Below are positions 5,972 to 10,657 of a stretch of 10,657 bases of DNA, one piece after another. Below the pieces are notes generated by a model. It ran no database searches and was not told the DNA's origin. It saw only the letters and a program-made list of their open reading frames with translations. Where the stretch lies: positions 1 through 10,657 of the forward strand of contig CALWAB010000002.1 of assembly GCA_944372745.1 (NCBI GenBank), read 5' to 3'. A program made the position numbers and the translations under genes. The DNA is from an uncultured Clostridia bacterium. Lineage in GTDB: Bacteria; Bacillota; Clostridia; Christensenellales; UBA1242. Within the stretch, counting starts at the first letter, position 1. Every line of letters starts with the position of its first letter.

Positions 5972-6565
5972 ATCATTTTCTTTATTTTCGATTATTTCAT
6001 CAACTGTATCATTTTTTTCATTTTTTGCCATATTTTTTAGCAATTCTCTGATATCATTGAGTATTTCTTCTTGTGTTTCTTTTTTAACAACAGCTTCGGC
6101 TGCTTTCTTTTTTTCTTCATCAGCTAATGCTTTTAATGCCGCGTGAACTGCTTTTTTATCTTTTAAATCGATTCCGCGATCTTGTAACAATTTTTTCTGT
6201 TCTTTAGTAGGACGCGTGTATTTTAGTTCCTGATATGAATTTTTGAAAACTTGTTGTGATTTCATTACTAGTTTTATAATAATAAATATACAAAAAGCTA
6301 TGATTAAGAAATCTATAATCGATTGTATAAAATTACCATAATTCCAAGCTAGTGTCACTACACCGTCAGCATCTGTTCTCAAAGGCACAGATAAATCAGC
6401 AAGGCTTTCTGCTCCAAAAGCCCATGTAATTAGTGGCATTATGATATCATTAACCAAACTTGTAACTATTTTTCCAAATGCAGCACCGATGATAACACCT
6501 ACAGCCATATCTAATATATTGCCACGCGAGATAAAGGCTTTAAACTCTTTAAAAAATTTTTTCAT
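5963..6565 (-). CDS. mscL: Large-conductance mechanosensitive channel MscL
   Basis: MscL is a homopentameric membrane channel that opens under membrane tension to release solutes during osmotic downshock. The 200-aa protein begins MKKFFKEFKAFISRGNILDMAVGVIIGAAFGKIVTSL. This is the family N-terminal amphipathic helix followed by the pore-lining first membrane segment with its conserved small residues. The second membrane segment is near residues 78-104 (NFIQSIIDFLIIAFCIFIIIKLVMK). A periplasmic loop lies between them. The start at 6565 is preferred over an in-frame ATG at 6595: AAAGGAGA (6571-6578) sits just upstream of 6565, and the predicted transcription start is close to 6591. The protein is longer than the usual 130-150 aa. 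Residues from about 105 to 200 form a highly charged Lys/Glu-rich cytoplasmic tail. The gene is transcribed alone and ends at a shared terminator. Confidence 0.96.
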   Translation of the reverse strand: MKKFFKEFKAFISRGNILDMAVGVIIGAAFGKIVTSLVNDIIMPLITWAFGAESLADLSVPLRTDADGVVTLAWNYGNFIQSIIDFLIIAFCIFIIIKLVMKSQQVFKNSYQELKYTRPTKEQKKLLQDRGIDLKDKKAVHAALKALADEEKKKAAEAVVKKETQEEILNDIRELLKNMAKNEKNDTVDEIIENKENDKK

Positions 6566-6597
6566 TTGTTTCTCCTTTGTATTATTAAGATACAAAT

Positions 6598-6626
6598 ATT
6601 TTACTACTTTTTGAGTGTTTTGTAAA
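6598..6626 (-). promoter_or_regulatory. Promoter of mscL
   Basis: Read on the - strand: -35 TTTACA (6621-6626), 17-nt spacer, -10 TAAAAT (6598-6603). It places the transcript start about 25 nt ahead of the ATG at 6565. Confidence 0.6.
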
Positions 6627-6715
6627 TCCTTTGTATGACATATTTAAAAATTTTTGTTAACTACCAAATAATTCAATAAAAAGTTTGTATATCTTATGTA
6701 GTGTATCTTAAATGT

Positions 6716-6744
6716 TTGCAAATTTTGGCAATTTGTTGTATAAT
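6716..6744 (+). promoter_or_regulatory. Promoter of the thioesterase gene
   Basis: -35 TTGCAA (6716-6721), 17-nt spacer, perfect -10 TATAAT (6739-6744). Transcription should begin near 6751, which leaves a very short leader and excludes the upstream in-frame ATG at 6701 as the translation start. Confidence 0.75.
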
Positions 6745-6766
6745 AAACAAGTATACAGGAGTAAAA

Positions 6767-7276
6767 ATGAAAGTAATAAAAAGGCAAAGAAATAGCAGAA
6801 ATTGTATTATATGCGGACTAGATAATGAAATATCTACCAAAGCTCCATTTTACGAAATGGAAGATAAATCAATAGTGACAATTTTTAAATATCAATGGTT
6901 ACATCAAAGTTATCCCCAAAGAGTACATGGTGGGCTTATTACAGCTATGTTAGATGAACTCATTGGACGAGCTTTATGGATTGATGAACCTAATACTTAT
7001 GGTGTCACCACAAATATTAATGTTAAGTTTCGTAAACCTGTTCCATATGATGAAACACTTTATGGGGTGGGCAAACTAACTAAAAATACCAAGATGTTTT
7101 TCGGAGGAATTGGTAAAATATTTAATTCAAATGGGGAAGTATTAGCAGAGGCAGAAATAAATTATATCAAACAGCTTACTTCAAAGATAGGTGAAATGAA
7201 AGAAGAAGACGAAATGGTTTATGATATAGATGATGGCGTCAAGGAAATAAATATTGATAAATTTAAAATTGACTAG
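6767..7276 (+). CDS. Hotdog-fold thioesterase, PaaI-like
   Basis: The 169-aa product resembles PaaI-type acyl-CoA thioesterases, which hydrolyse acyl-CoA thioesters in the cytoplasm with a hotdog fold. The key block is QRVHGGLITAMLDELIG (51-67): HGG at 54-56 and the acidic pair D63-E64 on the central helix are in the usual places for this family. A strand-like segment TTNINVKFRKPVP follows, as in other hotdog enzymes. The N-terminus has NCIICGLDN (12-20), the short Cys-x-x-Cys start common in this subgroup. The C-terminal 30 residues are acidic and low in complexity (MKEEDEMVYDIDDG) and look like an added tail. ATG at 6767 was chosen because AGGAGT (6757-6762) precedes it and the promoter lies just upstream. 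The physiological substrate cannot be told from sequence. No clear terminator was found after it, but the next gene has its own promoter. Confidence 0.88.
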   Translation: MKVIKRQRNSRNCIICGLDNEISTKAPFYEMEDKSIVTIFKYQWLHQSYPQRVHGGLITAMLDELIGRALWIDEPNTYGVTTNINVKFRKPVPYDETLYGVGKLTKNTKMFFGGIGKIFNSNGEVLAEAEINYIKQLTSKIGEMKEEDEMVYDIDDGVKEINIDKFKID

Positions 7277-7399
7277 GTCTAATAATCACTATAATTGTCA
7301 ATAATTAATTTAAATATGATAGTCTAATAAGATTATTTTTATTTTCACAAATTTTATCTACAAAAAAGGCAATCAAACAAATTAAATATGATTAAATGA

Positions 7400-7428
7400 T
7401 TGACTTATTTAAGAAAATCTATTATACT
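7400..7428 (+). promoter_or_regulatory. Promoter of secD-secF
   Basis: -35 TTGACT (7400-7405), 17-nt spacer, -10 TATACT (7423-7428). An AGGGAG ribosome binding site (7448-7453) and the secD ATG at 7461 follow closely. Confidence 0.8.
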
Positions 7429-7460
7429 TTTATAAGCTATTTCTCGAAGGGAGAACATAA

Positions 7461-8756
7461 ATGACAAAGAAACGCGCGATTAAAAGTATTGTGTTTGTAG
7501 TACTATTATTTATAGTCGGTATATTACTTGCATTTTGCAAATATGACATACCTTTTACAAACTATACTTACAACGGTTTTATAAATTCAATAAAAATGGG
7601 ACTAGATGTTAGCGGTGGTGTAACTGCAGTTTATGATGCACGGTTAGCAGATGAAAATTCAGGTATTGACCTAGATACTGCAATCAGTTCTACTATCAAT
7701 AGACTAGAGAGTATATTGGCAGAACGCGGTTATACTGAAGCCACTGTAACCACACAACAAGGTAATCGTATTCGTGTGGAAGTTCCTGATGTAGAAGATC
7801 CACAAGAGGTTTTTGACTTAATTGGGAACCCAGCAGAACTGACATTTAAGACAGAAGAAGATCCAAATGCTGAATCAGCAATCACTGCATCGGATATTAG
7901 AAATGTAGAATATGGTTTCCAAAATAATGAACACGGTGTAGTTATTGATTTTACAGCAGAAGGTGCGAGTAAATTCTCTGACCTAACTGGCGAATTGTCT
8001 TCATCTGGTGGAAATGTTTATGTGTACTTAGGAGATGAATTATTTTCCACATTGACAGTTCAAGAGCAAATAACAGGCGGTTCAACATTCATTAGCGGTG
8101 GTATGGATACAAGAGCAGAAGCAGAAGAATATGCTTTGCGTATAATGAGTGGAACTTTTAGTGCAGAATTGTCTCTATATGAAAGTTCAGTAGTCAGTGC
8201 TACTTTGGGTATGAACGCAATCTCATCAGGCTTGATTGCAGCAATAGTAGGTTTAATTCTAATTTTCATCTTTATGGCATTTATGTATAGAACATTTGGA
8301 CTTATGGCAAATATTGCATTAATGTTCTATGTAATACTTGTGCTATTCCTATTGCAAGCAATTCCACTTGTACAGTTGACATTACCAGGTATCGCGGGTA
8401 TTATCTTGAGTCTTGGTATGGCAGTCGATGCAAATATTATCATATTTGAAAGAATCAAAGATGAATACAAACACGGAAAAAGAATTCCTGCAAGTGTCAA
8501 AGGTGGATTTAAGCGTGCTACAGCAGCGATTTTGGACTCAAATATTACCACATTGATGGTCTGTGTAGTCTTGTACTTATTAGGTACGGGTGCAATCAAA
8601 GGCTTTGCAATAACATTATTTATAGGCATCATTGTTTCAATGTTTACAGCAATCTTTGTAACAAAGTGGTTAATAAATATTTGTCTAGCATTTAATAGCA
8701 CAAAGGAAACACACTATAATTTATATAGAGAGGAGGGAGTAAATGAAGTCGCTTAG
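7461..8756 (+). CDS. secD: Protein translocase subunit SecD
   Basis: SecD works with SecF at the SecYEG channel and uses the proton motive force to help pull exported proteins across the membrane. The 431-aa protein has a first membrane segment at about residues 9-27. The D1 motif GLDVSGGVTAVYDA follows at about 48-61, then a large extracytoplasmic domain to about residue 250, then five membrane segments to about 410. The SecD signature GMAVDANIIIFERIKDEY is present, and its Asp (in VDAN) corresponds to the proton-path Asp340 described in Thermus SecDF. The extracytoplasmic region is compact and the total length is short for SecD, as in other Gram-positive bacteria. The block before membrane segment 2 reads MSGTFSAELSLYESSVVSATLG, a divergent form of the usual SGALPxPL...VGxxLG. 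The gene overlaps secF by 14 bases. Confidence 0.97.
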   Translation: MTKKRAIKSIVFVVLLFIVGILLAFCKYDIPFTNYTYNGFINSIKMGLDVSGGVTAVYDARLADENSGIDLDTAISSTINRLESILAERGYTEATVTTQQGNRIRVEVPDVEDPQEVFDLIGNPAELTFKTEEDPNAESAITASDIRNVEYGFQNNEHGVVIDFTAEGASKFSDLTGELSSSGGNVYVYLGDELFSTLTVQEQITGGSTFISGGMDTRAEAEEYALRIMSGTFSAELSLYESSVVSATLGMNAISSGLIAAIVGLILIFIFMAFMYRTFGLMANIALMFYVILVLFLLQAIPLVQLTLPGIAGIILSLGMAVDANIIIFERIKDEYKHGKRIPASVKGGFKRATAAILDSNITTLMVCVVLYLLGTGAIKGFAITLFIGIIVSMFTAIFVTKWLINICLAFNSTKETHYNLYREEGVNEVA

Positions 8757-9816
8757 ATTTTTTGACAAAATAGAGCATACAAAATTTGACTTTGTCAAAC
8801 ACGCGTGGAAATTTGCTCTTGTATCTCTAGCTATATTTTTAGCAGGTATTATTGTATGGATAGCTTGTGGATTAAATCTTGGACTTGATTTTACAGGTGG
8901 TTCAATAGTAAAAATACAAATTGGTTCACAATTAGATGAGGATGGAGCGTATTCCAGATATTCACAACAAATAGAAGATGTCTTTGCAGATTTTGGCATT
9001 TCTTTAGGGCAAATGCAACAAGAAGATAGTGGCGAAAATGCAGCAATATCAGTGCGTTTCCAAGATTTAGATGGTTATAGTGCTGAACAGATGTCTGAAC
9101 TTGTAACTGGCGATATTACCGCTGCATTGACACAGGCATTGAATCCAGATGGTTCAAACGCAAGTTTCCAAGTGCAAGAAAGTCAAAGAATAGGTGCTAC
9201 AGCAAGTTCTAATTTGTTGAGTTCGGCAATACTTGCAATATTAATTTCAGCAGTATTAATTCTTATTTATATAGCTATTCGATTTGAGTTATTAAGTGGA
9301 CTTGCTACACTTGTTACAATAGTACACGATGTATTGATAGTGTTTGCTTTGGTATCAATCTTTAGAATAGAAATCAATAGTACATTTGTGGCTGCGATAA
9401 TTACAGTTATAGGTTATTCTATTAATAATACTATTATTATCTTTGATAGAGTTCGTGAAAATATGAATAATGAAAAGGTAGCAGCAAATGGAGCAGATTA
9501 TGTAGTTCAAGTGTCTGTAAAGCAAACATTAGTGCGTTCGTTGTATACGACATTTACTACTTTACTTGCTATTGCTTTACTTGCAATAATAGGGGTACAG
9601 AGCATTCAAATATTCTTATTGCCTATTATATTCGGTTTGATTGCAGGAGCGTATTCGTCCATATTCCTAGCACCAGCTTTGTGGGCAATAATGCTTAAAA
9701 ATTATACACAAAGAATGAAACTCAAAGGAAAACCTGTAAAACTATCGATATTGAATAGAAAGAAAAAAGAAGAGAAAAAGAGCGACGAAGTTGTGGAAAC
9801 CACAGTGGCTCAATAG
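8743..9816 (+). CDS. secF: Protein translocase subunit SecF
   Basis: SecF is the partner of SecD in the accessory Sec export complex. The 357-aa protein has membrane segment 1 at about residues 24-43, the motif GLDFTGGSIVKI (about 47-58), an extracytoplasmic domain to about 155, and five further membrane segments. The F4 block reads VIGYSINNTIIIFDRVREN (222-240), and the conserved Arg of the next block is kept (R265, TLVRSLYTT). At residue 229 an Asn replaces the Asp usually found in SIND, the position equivalent to the proton-path Asp637 of Thermus SecDF. The codon is AAT at 9427-9429. The C-terminus is a Lys/Glu-rich tail. The start at 8743 is supported by AGGAGG (8731-8736) within the end of secD, and the overlap implies coupled translation. 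SecD and SecF are separate genes here, not fused as in some Bacillota. Confidence 0.97.
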   Translation: MKSLRFFDKIEHTKFDFVKHAWKFALVSLAIFLAGIIVWIACGLNLGLDFTGGSIVKIQIGSQLDEDGAYSRYSQQIEDVFADFGISLGQMQQEDSGENAAISVRFQDLDGYSAEQMSELVTGDITAALTQALNPDGSNASFQVQESQRIGATASSNLLSSAILAILISAVLILIYIAIRFELLSGLATLVTIVHDVLIVFALVSIFRIEINSTFVAAIITVIGYSINNTIIIFDRVRENMNNEKVAANGADYVVQVSVKQTLVRSLYTTFTTLLAIALLAIIGVQSIQIFLLPIIFGLIAGAYSSIFLAPALWAIMLKNYTQRMKLKGKPVKLSILNRKKKEEKKSDEVVETTVAQ

Positions 9817-9822
9817 ATATAA

Positions 9823-10069
9823 AGGCATACTATTGAGTATGCCTCAGGCTGTAGACAAACTATAAATAGAAAAATCAATAAAATTATGTTTTACTTTTTG
9901 CGATAGCAAAAAGCAATATATTTTATATTTTTTGTATAAAAACTTAATTTTATAGTGCTTTTTAACCACAGGTCAAGGACAATTGTCCTTGTACTAGGGT
10001 TCTAGGGGATGGAAAATCCCCTAGAAAATTCATTTGTCTATACTCTCAGGCATACTATTGAGTATGCCT
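9823..10069. mobile_element. Palindrome-rich repeat element flanked by duplicated hairpins (MITE-like)
   Basis: The intergenic space after secF holds two identical 22-bp hairpins, 9823-9844 and 10048-10069 (9-bp stem starting AGGCATACT, loop ATTG). Between them are an inverted pair TAGACAAA (9852-9859) and TTTGTCTA (10033-10040), a hairpin CTTTTTGC/GCAAAAAG (9894-9913), the perfect palindrome CAAGGACAATTGTCCTTG (9974-9991), and an 11-bp hairpin TTCTAGGGGAT with ATCCCCTAGAA (10000-10026). No coding frame is present. The layout fits a small non-autonomous element with terminal inverted repeats that inserted in, or duplicated, the secF terminator hairpin. Similar palindrome-rich intergenic repeats with short GGGG/CCCC hairpins are, as I recall, frequent in uncultured Clostridia. 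Whether it moves is unknown. Confidence 0.55.
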
Positions 10070-10079
10070 TTGTTATTAG
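10048..10079 (+). terminator. Likely functional secF terminator (second hairpin copy)
   Basis: The second copy of the 9-bp-stem hairpin (10048-10069) is followed by TTTGTTATT, a U-rich tail. The first copy at 9823-9844 is followed by CAGGCTG and lacks a U-tract, so the second copy is the better terminator. Confidence 0.55.
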
Positions 10080-10127
10080 AATAAGATTATTAATTTATAC
10101 ATAAAATAACAAAGGAGAAAATGTAAT

Positions 10128-10657
10128 ATGATAAAAAAAGAACTTAATACGGTTTTATTTGTGTTTTGCGTTATAGCAATAGTCTTAGGCATATTGTGTG
10201 TCGCATTTGCTGAAGAATTTGCAGTAGCAATACCATATGTTGTAGGGGCATTAGTTATAATTGATGGTATCTATACCCTTATAAATTATTTTCTTAGAAA
10301 AGATATAGCGTTACCAAATAATTTTGCTTTGGCACAAGGTTTGATTAATATTGTGTTGGGTATTTTAATCTTGTTATCCACAGAATTTTTTGCTAAAGCA
10401 TTTGGCATTATTTTAGCTATATGTTTATTAGTCTATGGATTATTTCAACTCAATGTTTGCATTAATTTAAGAAAGCTATCTAAATCATTTATGTGGGATT
10501 TAGTAGAAGCATTGCTATTAGTTGTGTTTGCCATATTGCTATTGATATTCTCAAATTCAGCAATGGAAATAGTGATAATTGTTTTGGGTTCTGGAATGAT
10601 TATAGTAGGATTGTATGTCGCTGTAAAAACTATAATATTAAATAAAAGAATTAATTC
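10128..10657 (+). CDS. DUF308/HdeD-like membrane protein, 5' part (runs off the window)
   Basis: The frame is open from ATG 10128 to the window end, giving 176 complete codons beginning MIKKELNTVLFVFCVIAIVL. It is almost entirely hydrophobic. About six membrane segments can be picked out, in pairs joined by short polar turns such as NYFLRKDIALPNN and NLRKLSKSFMWD. This regular pattern of small six-helix membrane units with glycine-containing segments (VLGILCV, VVGALVIIDGIYTL, NIVLGILIL, IIVLGSGMIIVGLY) resembles the DUF308/HdeD family, whose molecular role is poorly defined; E. coli HdeD is linked to acid resistance. The start is supported by AAAGGAG (10111-10117), ten bases upstream. An ATG at 10121 is followed at once by a stop codon and is not used. 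The C-terminus is outside the window, so total length is unknown. Confidence 0.75.
   Translation, partial: MIKKELNTVLFVFCVIAIVLGILCVAFAEEFAVAIPYVVGALVIIDGIYTLINYFLRKDIALPNNFALAQGLINIVLGILILLSTEFFAKAFGIILAICLLVYGLFQLNVCINLRKLSKSFMWDLVEALLLVVFAILLLIFSNSAMEIVIIVLGSGMIIVGLYVAVKTIILNKRIN

Noticed and set aside
6566..6595. Upstream in-frame start giving a 210-aa MscL
   Set aside because: No ribosome binding site precedes it, it adds non-family residues, and it lies at or before the predicted transcription start; 6565 has AAAGGAGA directly upstream.
6701..6766. Upstream in-frame start giving a 191-aa thioesterase
   Set aside because: The -35 and -10 boxes (6716-6744) lie inside this extension, so it would not be transcribed from that promoter; 6767 has its own ribosome binding site.
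7277..7399. Possible terminator after the thioesterase gene (AATAATC...GATTATTTTTATTTT)
   Set aside because: The stem is 7 bp of mostly A/T separated by about 40 nt, which is too weak to call.
8060..8999. Antisense open frames across secD and secF
   Set aside because: They are reverse-strand shadows of conserved membrane protein genes, with no start signals or recognisable products.

Overview
The window reads as a low-GC, Gram-positive-type chromosome segment, most likely from an uncultured gut-type member of the Clostridia (Bacillota). This is inferred from the strong A/T bias, AAGGAG-like ribosome binding sites, consensus TTGNNN-17-TATAAT-type promoters, U-tract terminators, and clostridial-looking EF-Tu, TrpRS, MscL and split SecD/SecF proteins. 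No plasmid, phage or integrase gene is visible.

Layout. (1) 1-831 is the 3' two thirds of tuf (EF-Tu). (2) 832-2437 has no credible reading frame but is full of structure. It is best read as a roughly 1.6-kb structured RNA on the + strand that ends in a strong intrinsic terminator at 2413-2437. Its core is a chain of short hairpins repeated every 24-29 nt. Each has a 4-bp stem, a 7-9-nt loop and an A-rich linker. The stems change sequence from unit to unit but stay paired (ATTC/GAAT, ACTC/GAGT, GTTC/GAAC, TTTC/GAAA, CTTC/GAAG, CATC/GATG). Two larger composite modules, 368 nt apart, keep the same GATTG loop on fully different 6-bp stems. I recognise no known RNA family here; this is the main discovery candidate. 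(3) 2438-3292 is extremely A/T-rich and apparently non-coding, with one nested inverted-repeat structure at 3031-3114. (4) 3293-4442 is trpS on the - strand with its own promoter and terminator. (5) 4501-5869 is a probable two-gene + strand operon: an unrecognised 145-aa protein and a glutamate-5-kinase-like amino acid kinase. It converges on mscL (- strand), and the two share a bidirectional terminator. (6) 6716-7276 is a hotdog-fold PaaI-like thioesterase with its own promoter. (7) 7400-9816 is the secD-secF operon. (8) 9823-10069 is a hairpin-rich repeat element flanked by two identical 22-bp hairpins. (9) 10128-10657 is the start of a DUF308/HdeD-like membrane protein that runs off the window.

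The genes are mostly housekeeping: translation (EF-Tu, TrpRS), protein export (SecDF) and osmotic protection (MscL). They do not form one pathway. The unusual content is non-coding: the array of covarying hairpins downstream of tuf and the palindromic insert downstream of secF.
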